Shown piece by piece: positions 15,942 to 24,773 of a DNA stretch of 64,000 nucleotides; position 1 is the first letter of the stretch; each line of letters starts with the position of its first letter. The notes below the pieces were generated by a model. That model saw only the letters and a program-made list of their open reading frames with translations, did not search any database and was not told the DNA's origin. This stretch comes from Vandammella animalimorsus (GTDB lineage: Bacteria; Pseudomonadota; Gammaproteobacteria; Burkholderiales; Burkholderiaceae_C). The stretch is taken from assembly GCF_002285265.1 (NCBI RefSeq), contig NZ_NSJB01000001.1, forward strand, positions 186,001-250,000, in the 5' to 3' direction. Made by a program: the position numbers and the translations under genes.

Positions 15942-16772
15942 TCAGTGTTCTTGGGTTGCGGCGTGGCGCCGGGCGCGCTCCAGGTCTTGCGGGGTATCCA
16001 CGCCGGGGGGCGGGGCCTGCTCGGCCAGGTGTACGGCAATGGCGTGGCCGTGCCAGAGCACGCGCAGCTGCTCCAGCGCCTCGGTCTGTTCCGTGGGGGC
16101 CGGGGGCAGCTGCGGGAAGGCCTTGAGAAACCCGGCGCGGTAGCTGTAGATGCCGATGTGGCGCAGCGGCGCATGCAGCTGCGTGGCGGGGCTGTGGGGC
16201 TCGGCGGCATCGGCCCACCAGTGGGCCTGCCGGGCGTCGCGGCAGTGCGGGATGGGCGCGCGGCTGAAATACTGCGCGCGTCCGCGCGCGTCCAGCACCA
16301 GCTTGACGACGTTGGGGTTGAGAAAGTCCTGCACGTTGTCGATGGCGTGCGCGGCCGTGCCCATCACGGCGTCCGCGCCAGCCTGGGCCAGGGTCTGGGC
16401 CACGGCGTCGATCAGCGCGGGCGGGATGAAGGGCTCGTCGCCTTGCACGTTGACGACCAGCGCCTCATCGGGCAGTTGCAGGGCCTGCACGGCCTCGGCC
16501 AGGCGGTCGCTGCCGCTGGCGTGGTCGCGGCGGGTGGGCAGGCAGTCGATGCCGTGCGCGGCGCAGGCCTGGGCGATGCGCGGGTCATCGGCGGCGACGA
16601 TCACGGCCTGGGCCTGGCTTTGCCTGGCCTGCAGAGCCACGCGCACCACCATGGGCAGGCCGCCGATGTCGGCCAGCGGCTTGTCGGGCAGGCGGTTGCT
16701 GGCCATGCGCGCCGGGATCAACACGGTGAAGGCCGCTGTGGCCGGGCGCGGTGCGGCGGGGATGCTGTTCAT
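15942..16772 (-). CDS. kdsB: 3-deoxy-manno-octulosonate cytidylyltransferase
   Basis: KdsB activates Kdo with CTP to CMP-Kdo for lipid A-core assembly. The 276-residue protein shows the nucleotide-binding [20 protein letters not shown], the [15 protein letters not shown] and [13 protein letters not shown] motifs, and SRAPIPH, all standard. It is slightly longer than the usual 250 residues because of a short insertion around residues 195-210. Its start overlaps the Trm112-like stop by four bases (ATGA at 16769-16772), so translation is coupled. In many relatives this pair is followed by adk; here a non-coding region follows. Confidence 0.95.
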   Translation of the reverse strand: MNSIPAAPRPATAAFTVLIPARMASNRLPDKPLADIGGLPMVVRVALQARQSQAQAVIVAADDPRIAQACAAHGIDCLPTRRDHASGSDRLAEAVQALQLPDEALVVNVQGDEPFIPPALIDAVAQTLAQAGADAVMGTAAHAIDNVQDFLNPNVVKLVLDARGRAQYFSRAPIPHCRDARQAHWWADAAEPHSPATQLHAPLRHIGIYSYRAGFLKAFPQLPPAPTEQTEALEQLRVLWHGHAIAVHLAEQAPPPGVDTPQDLERARRHAATQEH

Positions 16773-16957
16773 GCGGCTGCGGCCAGCTCGTCATCGCTGA
16801 GCGGGCGGGCTTCGTTTTCCAGCAGGATGGGGATGCCGTCGCGGATGGGGTAGGCCAGGCGCGCGCTGCGTGAGATCAGTTCGTTGCGCTCGCGATCCAG
16901 GCGCAGCGGGCCTTTGGTGACGGGGCAGACCAGCAGTTCGAGAAGTTTGGAATCCAT
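16769..16957 (-). CDS. Trm112-family (YcaR-like) small protein
   Basis: This 62-residue protein begins [18 protein letters not shown] and contains [16 protein letters not shown], the hallmarks of the Trm112/YcaR family. Bacterial members form a small zinc-ribbon-like fold, though only one cysteine (C10) is visible here, so metal binding is doubtful. It is conserved immediately before kdsB in Proteobacteria and overlaps it by four bases. The start at 16957 is fixed by homology to MDxKLLxLLVCP; the long frame above it is spurious. lpxK, often the upstream neighbour, is absent. Confidence 0.9.
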   Translation of the reverse strand: MDSKLLELLVCPVTKGPLRLDRERNELISRSARLAYPIRDGIPILLENEARPLSDDELAAAA

Positions 16958-17004
16958 GCGGGTTTCGGGGACGGGATGGGGTCGGGGACGGCGGGGCGAA
17001 ATGC

Positions 17005-17061
17005 AAGGCACGCCCTTGCGGGCGTGCCTTTGAACAGGTTCTTGGAACTGCTTCCAAGAAC
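17005..17061 (-). terminator. Two adjacent hairpins between small secreted protein gene and trm112/kdsB
   Basis: Two perfect 10-bp stems: GTTCTTGGAA/TTCCAAGAAC (17038-17061, loop CTGC) and AAGGCACGCC/GGCGTGCCTT (17005-17030, loop CTTGCG). They lie just past the stop of the minus-strand gene ending at 17068 and before the trm112-like gene at 16957. They probably end the upstream transcript, though neither has a long U-run. Confidence 0.6.
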
Positions 17062-17067
17062 AGGCGC

Positions 17068-17427
17068 TTACTGCTGCGCCGGGCCAACGCGCGTGGCGCG
17101 GTGCTCATACAGCATACCGCCGCCGAGCACGCTGCCCTGGTGCTCGGCATGCTGACCGCGCACGCGCTCTTCACAGGCTTGGCGGGCATCCAGATCTTTG
17201 TGGGCCATGCAGCGCTGCAGGGCGTTGTTGCTGAAATCCTCGTTCGGGTCTTGCGGCGCTTTCTGGCGGGCAGCGCCGAATTCGCGGCGGCAGGCCTGGC
17301 GATCCTGGCTGCCGTCGTCGCAGACGGCGATGCCTGCGGACTGGGCGGCCACGTGGGCCGGTGCGCTGGCGAGCAACAGGCAGGCGCTGATGGAGCAGGC
17401 CGAGGCCAAGGTGCGGATCAGGGACAT
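17068..17427 (-). CDS. Small secreted protein of unknown function
   Basis: A 119-residue protein with a clear N-terminal signal peptide ([29 protein letters not shown], cleavage near residue 29). The mature part carries four cysteines ([32 protein letters not shown]) spaced as two CX(8-10)C pairs, suggesting disulfides in the periplasm. I do not recognise the family. ATG 17427 is preceded by an AAAGGAGAT ribosome site, which decides the start. Two strong hairpins follow the stop. Confidence 0.75.
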   Translation of the reverse strand: MSLIRTLASACSISACLLLASAPAHVAAQSAGIAVCDDGSQDRQACRREFGAARQKAPQDPNEDFSNNALQRCMAHKDLDARQACEERVRGQHAEHQGSVLGGGMLYEHRATRVGPAQQ

Positions 17428-17513
17428 GCGATCTCCTTTCGTGACGGGATGAACGAAGCGCAATGGTAATGCGCCGCCGCCAGCGCCCGGGGCGCTGTGC
17501 CCAGGCAAGTGTT

Positions 17514-19112
17514 TCAGGGCGCAACAGCCGCGCCGCGCGGCGCGGCGGCGGGCGGGGTTTTGTCGCTGGCATCCGTGCGGGCGTTGCCTGCGGGCCGGGG
17601 GGCTGCAGCGGGCGCATCTGCCCGGGGCACATCTGCCGGGGGCGCGAGCAGGGCGTTGATGCGGCGCACGGCATCCAGCCCCAGGGTGCCGCTGGCCTGG
17701 GCCAGGCGCAGCTGCGCCATCAGCACGCCGTAGCGCGCCTGGGCCAGCTCGCGCCGGGTCTGGTAGAGCTGGCTCTGGGCGTTGAGCACGTCGATGTTGA
17801 TGCGCACGCCAACCTGGTAGCCCAGTTGGTTGGCCTCCAGGGCGCTGAGGCTGGAGGCCTCGGCCGCCTGCAGCGCCTGCACCTGGCTCAGGCCCGATTG
17901 CAGGCCGAAGAAGGCCTCGCGCGTGGCCTGCACGGTCTGGCGCTGGGCCTGGTCGAGCTGGGCGCGGGCCTGTTCTTGCAGCGCCAGGGTTTCCTTGACG
18001 CGGTTTTGCACGGCAAAGCCGGCAAACAGCGGCATGTTCAGCGCCACGCCAATGCTGGCCTGCTGGTTGCGCGTGCCGGGGTGGGGGGCCGCTGGCGTGC
18101 CGTTGGGGTTGTGCACCTGGGCCAGGCGCGCGCTGAGGTTGACGGTGGGCAGGTGGCCGGTCTTGGCCTTGTCGGTCTCCAGCCGGGCCTGCTGCAGCGC
18201 CAGCTGCGCGCGGCGGATTTGCGGCTGGTGTTGCTCGGCGCGGGCCACCCAGTCTTGCAGGCCGGCGGCCGGCATGGCCTTGTCAGGCTGGTCGGAGGCA
18301 GTGGCAGCGCCGGGTTCAAGGCCGGCTTCGCTGCTGGCTTTGCCATCGGGCGTGTGGCTGGCCGCGTTGCCGGTGGGGGAGAGCGCGGCCAGCAGATGGG
18401 CCGGCAGTTTCAGCGGCCAGGGGCGCGTGCCGTGCAGGCCCACGGTCTGGTCCAGCGCCAGGCGGCGCACTTGCAGGCTGTTCTCGGCGGCGATTTCCTG
18501 GGCGCGGATCAGGTCGAAGCGGGCCTGGGCCTCGCGGGTGTCGGTGATGGTGGCGTTGCCCACGTCGAAGTTGCGCTGCGCGGCGGCGAGCTGCTCTTGC
18601 ACGGCGGCTTTTTGCGCGCGCACCACGGCCAGGGTGTCTTGCGCGGCCAGCACGTCGAAATAGGCTTGGGCGACGCGCACGATCAGGTCTTGCGCGCTGG
18701 CGTCGAGCTGGTGGGCTGCGTCTTCGATGGCCAGCTTGCTTTGCGCCAGCGTCAGCCGGTCGGCCGGGCGGTACAGGGGCTGGGCGGCCTGCAGCGCGAC
18801 GGTGCGGGTCGTGCCGTCATGGCGCAGGCCCAAAGGCTGCACCCGGGTGTGGCTGCGCGCCAGCTCCGCGCCCACGCCGACCTGGGGCAGCAGCGCGGCG
18901 CGGGCCTGGTCGCTGCGGCGCTCGGCGGCCTGCTTGTGCGCCAGCGCGGCGCGCCATTGGGCGTCGTAGCCGCTGGCCTGTTGCACCATCTCCAGCAGGC
19001 TTTGGGCCTGTAGGCTGGGGGCAGCGCTCAGCAGCGCCGCGGCCAGGGCGCGGGCGAGCAGCCAGCGCGGCTGTCGGCGGTGAAGAAGGGGGAGGGGTGA
19101 GGGCATACGCAT
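17514..19112 (-). CDS. TolC-family outer membrane efflux/secretion protein
   Basis: A roughly 530-residue trimeric outer-membrane channel protein of the type I secretion/efflux TolC kind. After a signal peptide (ALAAALLSAAPSLQAQ) it has two TolC repeats: the N-terminal half (YDAQWRAALAHKQAAERRSDQARAALLPQ split by family pattern; FDVGNATITDTREAQARFDL) and the C-terminal half (NMPLFAGFAVQNRVKETLALQ, LGYQVGVRINIDVLNAQSQLY), the latter typical of TolC. A linker around residues 245-280 and a proline/alanine tail are extra. No ribosome site singles out the start; 19112 or 19106 keeps a normal signal peptide. No adjacent pump or adaptor genes are present. Confidence 0.88.
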   Translation of the reverse strand: MRMPSPLPLLHRRQPRWLLARALAAALLSAAPSLQAQSLLEMVQQASGYDAQWRAALAHKQAAERRSDQARAALLPQVGVGAELARSHTRVQPLGLRHDGTTRTVALQAAQPLYRPADRLTLAQSKLAIEDAAHQLDASAQDLIVRVAQAYFDVLAAQDTLAVVRAQKAAVQEQLAAAQRNFDVGNATITDTREAQARFDLIRAQEIAAENSLQVRRLALDQTVGLHGTRPWPLKLPAHLLAALSPTGNAASHTPDGKASSEAGLEPGAATASDQPDKAMPAAGLQDWVARAEQHQPQIRRAQLALQQARLETDKAKTGHLPTVNLSARLAQVHNPNGTPAAPHPGTRNQQASIGVALNMPLFAGFAVQNRVKETLALQEQARAQLDQAQRQTVQATREAFFGLQSGLSQVQALQAAEASSLSALEANQLGYQVGVRINIDVLNAQSQLYQTRRELAQARYGVLMAQLRLAQASGTLGLDAVRRINALLAPPADVPRADAPAAAPRPAGNARTDASDKTPPAAAPRGAAVAP

Positions 19113-19175
19113 GCGGTCAAAAAGGGCGGGCATTGGGTGCGGCATCGTACACGCTGCATGCGTCGCCCTCAGCCC

Positions 19176-20984
19176 TCAGGCCAGCCCAGCCCAGCCCTCG
19201 TCCAGCGTCCAGGCGAAGGCGTAGCCGTCAAGCTCTTCGCGGATGGCCTGCTGCGCTTGCGGCGAGGGCTGGCTCAGGCGCACCCGCACGTCCAGGCCGC
19301 GCTTGCCGCCTTCGCTGGCCTGCACCTGCAACTGGGCATCGCCGCTGAGCTGGCGCAGCGCTGGCTCCAGCAGGCGCACGGCAGCCTCGGCGCGCAGCGC
19401 GGGCTTGTAGGGCTTGCCCACGGCTGTGACGGGCAGGGCGTCGAGCACGTACAGGGCCTTGGGCCAGGCCGGGCGCTCGGCAATGTGCTGCTGGGCGTAT
19501 GCCTGCAAGGCGGCCAGGTCGGTCTGCGGCTCGCGCAGCACCAGGAAGACCACCGGCAGCTCGCCGGCGTAGCGGTCGGGCTGGCCGACGGCGGCGGCCG
19601 CTTCCACCGCCGGGTGGCTGGTGAAGGCCTGCTCGATCATGGCCGGGTCGATGTTGTGGCCGCTGCGGATGATCAAGTCCTTGCTGCGCCCGGCGATGAA
19701 CAGCCGGCCCTGCGCGTCCAGGTAGGCCAGGTCGCCGGTGTTGAGCCCGCCTTCCTCGAACACGCCGGCGTTCTGCTCGGGGTCGCGGTAGCCGGGCGAG
19801 ACGTTGGGCCCGGTGACGAACAGCACGCCCACTTCGCCGGGCGCGCAGTCTGCGCCCAGGCGGCCGTCGGCCAGGCGCTGGCGCACCCGGATCTGGCTGC
19901 CGGCGATGGCGCGGCCCACGGAGCCGGCCGTGGGCGGCACGCGGGCGTCGTCCGAGGCGGTGACGCCGCCGGTCTCGGTCATGCCCAGCAGTTCGTAGAT
20001 GGGCTTGCCGGTGACTTGCGCAAAGCGCTGCGAGACCGCCGCCGGGCACAGCGCCGCGCCGGTGAGGCCGCAGCGCAGCGAGTCGATGCGGGCATCGACG
20101 GGCACGGCCAGCACCGAGGCCAGGGCCGTGGGCACGGCCCCCAGCACCGTGACCTGGTAGCGCTCGACCATGCGCCAGATGTTCTGCACCATGGCCGGGT
20201 TGCGAAAGCCCAGCGGCGAGAGCATCAGCACGTTGGCGCCGCGCAGGAAGAAGGCCAGGCTACAGGCGATGCTGCCGCCGACGTGAAACAGCGGCATGCC
20301 GTTGGTGATGCAGTCCTGCGGGCGCACGTCCAGCAGCTCGGCGCCGCCGCGCGCGGCGCTGAGCTGGTTGGCGTGGGTGTGGGCCACCAGCTTGGGCAGG
20401 CCGGTGGTGCCGCCGGTGTGGAAGTAGGCGATGGGCTGCCGGGCATCGGCCACGGGGCTGAACTGCAGCTGCTCGCTGGGCTGCTGCGCCAGCGCCGCGC
20501 CCAGGTCCTGGATGGCCGCGCCCTCGGCGGCCTCGTCCAGCGGGCCGGCCGGGCCCAGGCACAGCAGTTGCAGGCCGGGGATGCGGCGCTGCACGTGCAG
20601 GCTTTTCTGCCAGACATCGGGCGCCAGAGAGCCGACGGTGACCAGAATGCGCGCGCCGCTGCCGCGCACCAGCTCCTCGATCTGCGCCTCGGTCAGAAAG
20701 GGGTTGAGCGGCACGGCGTAGCCGGCGGTCTCTGCGCCCCAGAGCACGAAGTGCGTCTCCACCACCGAAGGCAGCAGATAGGCCACGCCAACGCCCACCC
20801 CGCCGCATTGCACGAACAGATTGGCCGCCCGGGTGATGCCGGCGAGCAACTCGCGGTAGGACACGACGCGCGCCTGCTCCTGCGCGCTGCCGTCGCGCAC
20901 GAAGGTCAGCGCCGGGCGCTCGGGCATGCGCTGGGCAACGTCTTGCAGGGCGTCGTAGATGGTGGCGGGGGCTGGGGTGGACAT
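19176..20984 (-). CDS. Acyl-CoA synthetase (AMP-dependent ligase family)
   Basis: The 602-residue enzyme activates a carboxylic acid to its acyl-CoA through an acyl-adenylate. Family motifs are visible: [13 protein letters not shown] (the P-loop-like A3 motif), LLGMTETGG (A5), [24 protein letters not shown] (A7/A8, cut here: [17 protein letters not shown] and KDLI), and the A10 lysine in [11 protein letters not shown]. An extra C-terminal region of about 80 residues follows that lysine. Substrate is unknown; no beta-oxidation genes are adjacent. ATG 20984 has a GGAGA ribosome site five bases upstream. It is divergent from greA. Confidence 0.87.
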   Translation of the reverse strand: MSTPAPATIYDALQDVAQRMPERPALTFVRDGSAQEQARVVSYRELLAGITRAANLFVQCGGVGVGVAYLLPSVVETHFVLWGAETAGYAVPLNPFLTEAQIEELVRGSGARILVTVGSLAPDVWQKSLHVQRRIPGLQLLCLGPAGPLDEAAEGAAIQDLGAALAQQPSEQLQFSPVADARQPIAYFHTGGTTGLPKLVAHTHANQLSAARGGAELLDVRPQDCITNGMPLFHVGGSIACSLAFFLRGANVLMLSPLGFRNPAMVQNIWRMVERYQVTVLGAVPTALASVLAVPVDARIDSLRCGLTGAALCPAAVSQRFAQVTGKPIYELLGMTETGGVTASDDARVPPTAGSVGRAIAGSQIRVRQRLADGRLGADCAPGEVGVLFVTGPNVSPGYRDPEQNAGVFEEGGLNTGDLAYLDAQGRLFIAGRSKDLIIRSGHNIDPAMIEQAFTSHPAVEAAAAVGQPDRYAGELPVVFLVLREPQTDLAALQAYAQQHIAERPAWPKALYVLDALPVTAVGKPYKPALRAEAAVRLLEPALRQLSGDAQLQVQASEGGKRGLDVRVRLSQPSPQAQQAIREELDGYAFAWTLDEGWAGLA

Positions 20985-21114
20985 GGGGTCTCCTTCTATT
21001 TCAAGCAAAGGGGCGATTGTGCGGGTGAATCCTGCGGCAGTTGCGCGCCGCGCTCCGGCGCGCTGTCGCCCATTGGCCCTGGCTGCGGCTTGCGCCCGGC
21101 CCCCAGCCAAGCCG

Positions 21115-21214
21115 TTACAATCGCCGCCACCGCCCAAAGCACAGAGAGTGGGCGCATTTTTTTGCGATGGAATACGACACCGCTGGATGGCAACATCCGG
21201 CGGTGCATTTTTTT
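21115..21214 (+). promoter_or_regulatory. greA promoter and leader with two terminator-like hairpins
   Basis: A TTACAAT -10 (21115-21121) is followed by stem CGCCCA/TGGGCG (21131-21136 with 21149-21154) and CATTTTTTT, then by a 12-bp stem with one wobble (CACCGCTGGATG, GCAA loop, CATCCGGCGGTG; 21178-21205) and again CATTTTTTT (to 21214). The upstream gene is on the opposite strand, so these hairpins are not its terminators; they sit inside the greA leader, ending 17 bases before the start codon. Leader termination of greA (the GraL RNAs) is known in E. coli. Confidence 0.65.
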
Positions 21215-21231
21215 GGAAAGAGAACTGCCCA

Positions 21232-21711
21232 ATGACGACGACCCTTCCCATCACCAAGCGCGGCGCGGAGCTGCTCAAGGCGGAGCTGCACCAGCTCAAG
21301 ACGGTGGACCGCCCGGCGGTCATCAACGCCATTGCCGAGGCGCGCGCCCAGGGCGACCTGAGCGAGAACGCCGAGTACGACGCCGCCAAGGACCGCCAGG
21401 GCTTCATCGAGGGGCGCATCAAGGACATTGAAGGCAAGCTGGCCGCCGCCCAGGTCATCGACCCCAGCGCGCTGGATGCTGGCGGGCGCGTGGTGTTTGG
21501 CGCCACCGTCGAGCTGGAGGACGAGGACAGCGGCGAGCGCGTGCGCTACCAGATCGTGGGCGAGGACGAGGCCGACATCAAGCAGGGCCTGCTCAATGTC
21601 TCCAGCCCCATCGCCCGCGCGCTGATCGGCAAGTCCGAGGGCGAAGTGGCCGTGGTCAATGCCCCGGGCGGCGAGAAAAGCTACGAAATCGTCGCCGTGC
21701 ACTATCAGTGA
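21232..21711 (+). CDS. greA: Transcription elongation factor GreA
   Basis: GreA rescues backtracked RNA polymerase by stimulating transcript cleavage through the secondary channel. The 159-residue protein has the N-terminal coiled coil ([19 protein letters not shown]) with the conserved tip acidic pair in [20 protein letters not shown] (D and E of GDLSENAEY), followed by the FKBP-like C-terminal domain ending [15 protein letters not shown] 21232 begins the conserved [15 protein letters not shown]. In relatives carB often precedes greA; here it is preceded by a divergent acyl-CoA synthetase, so greA has its own leader. Confidence 0.96.
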   Translation: MTTTLPITKRGAELLKAELHQLKTVDRPAVINAIAEARAQGDLSENAEYDAAKDRQGFIEGRIKDIEGKLAAAQVIDPSALDAGGRVVFGATVELEDEDSGERVRYQIVGEDEADIKQGLLNVSSPIARALIGKSEGEVAVVNAPGGEKSYEIVAVHYQ

Positions 21712-21749
21712 ATGAGCGGCCCGGCCACATTGCTTCAAGGAGGAGTCCC

Positions 21750-22196
21750 ATGCCCACATTGCGCTACGCGCTGCTGCAGCGCCTGCCGGTGATGGCCGCC
21801 GCCCTGTGGTGGGGCGGGCTGTCGGTGGTGGGCTTTCTCAGCGTGCCGCTGTTGTTTATGAGCCTGCCCACGGCCCAGGCCGGGCAGGTGGCGGCCAAGC
21901 TGTTCACGGCCATGACCTGGCTGTCGGTGGCCTGCGGCATGCTGCTGGTGTTTCTGCTCAAGCCCGCGCGCGCTGGCGACGGCGCGGCAGCGGGCGCTGC
22001 AGCGCCCGTGCCGCTGGCCTGGACGGGCTGGGCCCTGGCCGGGGTGGTGCTGGCGCTGCTGGTGGAGTTCGGCATCGCGCCGCGCATTCTCGCGCGCGAG
22101 AACCTGGCGCTGTGGCACAACCTGGCCACGGCCTTGTACGCGCTGCAATGGCTGTGCGCGGCCGTGCTGCTGTGGCGCCTGGGCGGGCGCCGCTGA
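21750..22196 (+). CDS. DUF4149-type integral membrane protein
   Basis: A 148-residue protein with four predicted transmembrane helices (VMAAALWWGGLSVVGFLSVP, AMTWLSVACGMLLVFLL, WTGWALAGVVLALLVEFG, ALYALQWLCAAVLLW). The LWWGGL start and FGIAPRILARENLALWHN are typical of DUF4149/TMEM205-like proteins that commonly follow greA in betaproteobacteria. A clear AGGAGT ribosome site precedes ATG 21750. Thirty-eight bases separate it from greA, so co-transcription is likely. Function unknown. Confidence 0.8.
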   Translation: MPTLRYALLQRLPVMAAALWWGGLSVVGFLSVPLLFMSLPTAQAGQVAAKLFTAMTWLSVACGMLLVFLLKPARAGDGAAAGAAAPVPLAWTGWALAGVVLALLVEFGIAPRILARENLALWHNLATALYALQWLCAAVLLWRLGGRR

Positions 22197-22252
22197 GGCG
22201 CCGGCCTCTTTGCAGGATGAAAGCACTGGATGGAAACCAAAGCCGCTGCGCC

Positions 22253-23521
22253 ATGCCATCGAACCTGAATTCACCTTCCTCTGCGGCCCGTTTGCCCATG
22301 CAGCAGGTGCTGCTGTGCGGCGCGCTGGTGGTGACCCTGTCCATGGGCGTGCGCCACGGCTTTGGCCTGTGGCAGCTGCCCATCGTCACGGACATGGGCT
22401 GGCTGCGGCAGGATTTCTCCAACGCCCTGGCGATCCAGAACCTGGCCTGGGGTTTTTTCGGCATCTTCATCGGCATGGCGGCCGACCGCCTGGGCGCCTT
22501 GCGCGTGCTGCTGGCCGGCGCCGTGTGCTACGCGGCCGGGTTGCTGGGCATGGCCTATGCCAGCAGCCCCTGGATGTTTGCGCTGTTTGCCGGCATGTTG
22601 CTGGGCCTGGCGCAGGCCTGCACCACCTACGCCGTGGTGTATGGCGTCATCGGGCGGCAGATCCCGATGGAAAAGCGCTCCTGGGCCATGGGGGTGACGG
22701 CCGCGGCCGGCTCCTTCGGCCAGTTTCTGATGCTGCCGCTGGAGGGCTGGCTGATCACGCAACTGGGCTGGCAGCAGGCGCTGCTGGTGCTGGCCGTGGC
22801 CGTGCTGGCGATCGCGCCGCTGGCCCTGGGCCTGCGCGAGCCGGGCTTTGGCCGCCGCAGGCCAGCCCAGCCGGCCGCGCCCATCGCCCTGGGCGAGCCG
22901 CAAACCGTGGCCCAGGCCCTGCGCGAGGCGCTGTCGCTGCGCAGCTTCCAGTTGCTGACGCTGGGGTATTTCGTCTGCGGCTTTCAGGTGGTGTTCATCG
23001 GCGTGCACATGCCCAGCTACCTGAAGGACTTGTCCATGCCGGTGCATGTGGCCACGTATTCGCTGGCGCTGATCGGGCTGTTCAACGTCTTTGGCTCCTA
23101 CCTCTCGGGCTGGCTGGGGCAGAGCATGCCCAGGCGGCGCATCCTGGCCTTCATTTATTTCGCGCGCTCGGTGGTCATCAGCGTGTTTTTGCTCGCGCCG
23201 CTGAGCAGCGCCAGCGTCTATCTGTTCTCGGCCGTCATGGGGCTGCTGTGGCTCTCGACGGTGCCGCCCACGAACGCCACGGTGGCGCAGATCTTCGGCG
23301 TGCGCCACCTGTCCATGCTCGGCGGCGTGGTGTTCTTCAGCCATCAGGTCGGCAGCTTCATGGGCGTGTGGCTGGGCGGTTACCTGTACGACCGCACCGG
23401 CAGCTACGACATCGTTTGGTATATTGCCATCGCCCTGGGCGTCGTCGCCGGGCTGATCAACTTGGCCGTCGATGAGCGCCCTGTAGCGCGCCCTTTGCAA
23501 GCGGCCCCAGCAGGGGCGTGA
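22253..23521 (+). CDS. Major facilitator superfamily transporter
   Basis: A 422-residue 12-helix transporter resembling the oxalate/formate or monocarboxylate-type MFS group. The loop 2-3 motif reads GMAADRLGALRVLLAGA, and the mirrored loop 8-9 reads SGWLGQSMPRRRILAF. Helix 1 has GVRHGFGLWQLPIV, and VPPTNATVAQIFG plus GYLYDRTGSYD are frequent in this subfamily. Substrate cannot be told. Two starts are possible, ATG 22217 and ATG 22253, neither with a strong ribosome site; I chose the latter because it leaves a normal-length N-terminus. Confidence 0.85.
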   Translation: MPSNLNSPSSAARLPMQQVLLCGALVVTLSMGVRHGFGLWQLPIVTDMGWLRQDFSNALAIQNLAWGFFGIFIGMAADRLGALRVLLAGAVCYAAGLLGMAYASSPWMFALFAGMLLGLAQACTTYAVVYGVIGRQIPMEKRSWAMGVTAAAGSFGQFLMLPLEGWLITQLGWQQALLVLAVAVLAIAPLALGLREPGFGRRRPAQPAAPIALGEPQTVAQALREALSLRSFQLLTLGYFVCGFQVVFIGVHMPSYLKDLSMPVHVATYSLALIGLFNVFGSYLSGWLGQSMPRRRILAFIYFARSVVISVFLLAPLSSASVYLFSAVMGLLWLSTVPPTNATVAQIFGVRHLSMLGGVVFFSHQVGSFMGVWLGGYLYDRTGSYDIVWYIAIALGVVAGLINLAVDERPVARPLQAAPAGA

Positions 23522-23575
23522 TGCCCCGGGCCCGGCCGCCCCCGTCAAGATTTTTGAAACCTTCGCAGCAAAGCC

Positions 23576-23707
23576 ATGCGCAAACCCCGGCTTTCCCACT
23601 TGCTGGCCCTGGCGGGCCTGGCCGCATTGCTGGCCCTGGCGTTCTGGCTGTATGCCCGCCCCGGGCTGATGGTGTATCTGGCCGAGCAGTTGTGGGCCTG
23701 TTTCTGA
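23576..23707 (+). CDS. 43-residue single-pass membrane protein
   Basis: A short frame starting MRKPRLSHLLALAGLAALLA and ending LMVYLAEQLWACF. It has a positively charged N-terminus followed by one hydrophobic helix (about residues 8-26), as expected for a small inner-membrane protein. It lies between the MFS gene and dapA on the same strand. I recall small proteins ending in a WACF-like tail in related genomes, which supports it, but that is from memory. No strong ribosome site is seen. Confidence 0.5.
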   Translation: MRKPRLSHLLALAGLAALLALAFWLYARPGLMVYLAEQLWACF

Positions 23708-23809
23708 ACAGGTCGTTACGCAGACGCTGGCCCATGCAGGGGGCGGCGCCCATCACGCTCTAGAATCGCGCTTTGTTTTTTTGCGCGCCCCCCAACAAGC
23801 AATTGACCT

Positions 23810-24712
23810 ATGGCTTCTTCTTCCCCATCCGTGCTCTTGACGGGCAGCATCGTGGCCCTGATCACGCCTCTGAACGAGGATGGCAGCGTCGATTACCCTG
23901 GCCTGCGCAAGCTGATCGATTGGCACATCGAGCAGGGCACGGACTGCATCGGCGTGGTCGGCACCACGGGCGAGTCGCCGACGCTGACCTTCGATGAGCA
24001 CCACGAAGTCATCCGCGTAGCGGTCGAGCATGCGGCCGGGCGCGTGCCCATCATGGCCGGCTGCGGCGCCAACTCCACGGCCGAGGCCATTTCGCTGGCG
24101 CGCTATGCCCAGCAAGTCGGCGCGCACAGCCAGCTGCAGGTCGTGCCCTACTACAACAAGCCTACGCAAGAGGGGCAGTACCAGCATTTCCGCGCCATCG
24201 CCGAGGCCACGCCCGAGCTGCCCATGTTCCTCTACAACGTGCCTGGGCGCTCGGTGGCCGATTTGCAGCACGAGACCGTGCTGCGCCTGGCGCAAATCCC
24301 CAGCATCGTCGGCATCAAGGAGGCCACCGGCGATCTGGCTCGGGCGCAATGGCTGATCCGCGACGTGCCCGAGGGCTTTGCCGTGTTCTCAGGCGACGAC
24401 CTCACCGCCGTGGCGCTGATGCTGTGCGGCGGCCACGGCAACATCAGCGTGACGGCCAACGTCGCCCCTGCGCTGATGAGCCGCCTGTGCAAGGCCGCGC
24501 TGGCCGGCGACGTGCAGCAGGCCAATGCGCTGCAGCGCCAGCTGCTGCCGCTGCACAAGGCGCTGTTCCTGGAGGCCAACCCCATTCCCGTCAAATGGGC
24601 CATGCACCGCCTGGGCCTGTGCGGCCCGACGCTGCGCCTGCCCATGACCGAGCTGAGCCAGGCCCTGCAGCCTGCCGTGCAAGAGGCGCTGCGCGCCGCG
24701 CAGTTGCTTTGA
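23810..24712 (+). CDS. dapA: 4-hydroxy-tetrahydrodipicolinate synthase
   Basis: DapA condenses pyruvate with aspartate semialdehyde, the first step of lysine and diaminopimelate synthesis. The 300-residue protein is full length and carries the Schiff-base lysine K170 ([10 protein letters not shown]), Y142 (FLYNVPGR), the pyruvate-binding GTTGES (residues 51-56) and YYNKPTQEG. It leads a plus-strand set with bamC and an MBL hydrolase, a conserved arrangement in Burkholderiales. Upstream, TAGAAT at 23761-23766 is a possible -10 followed by a T-rich leader. Confidence 0.96.
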   Translation: MASSSPSVLLTGSIVALITPLNEDGSVDYPGLRKLIDWHIEQGTDCIGVVGTTGESPTLTFDEHHEVIRVAVEHAAGRVPIMAGCGANSTAEAISLARYAQQVGAHSQLQVVPYYNKPTQEGQYQHFRAIAEATPELPMFLYNVPGRSVADLQHETVLRLAQIPSIVGIKEATGDLARAQWLIRDVPEGFAVFSGDDLTAVALMLCGGHGNISVTANVAPALMSRLCKAALAGDVQQANALQRQLLPLHKALFLEANPIPVKWAMHRLGLCGPTLRLPMTELSQALQPAVQEALRAAQLL

Positions 24713-24773
24713 GTGGCCCCCGTGTGGCGCGGCGATGCTGTCGCCTCTTCCCTTTCCTGAACCCATTGCTGGC

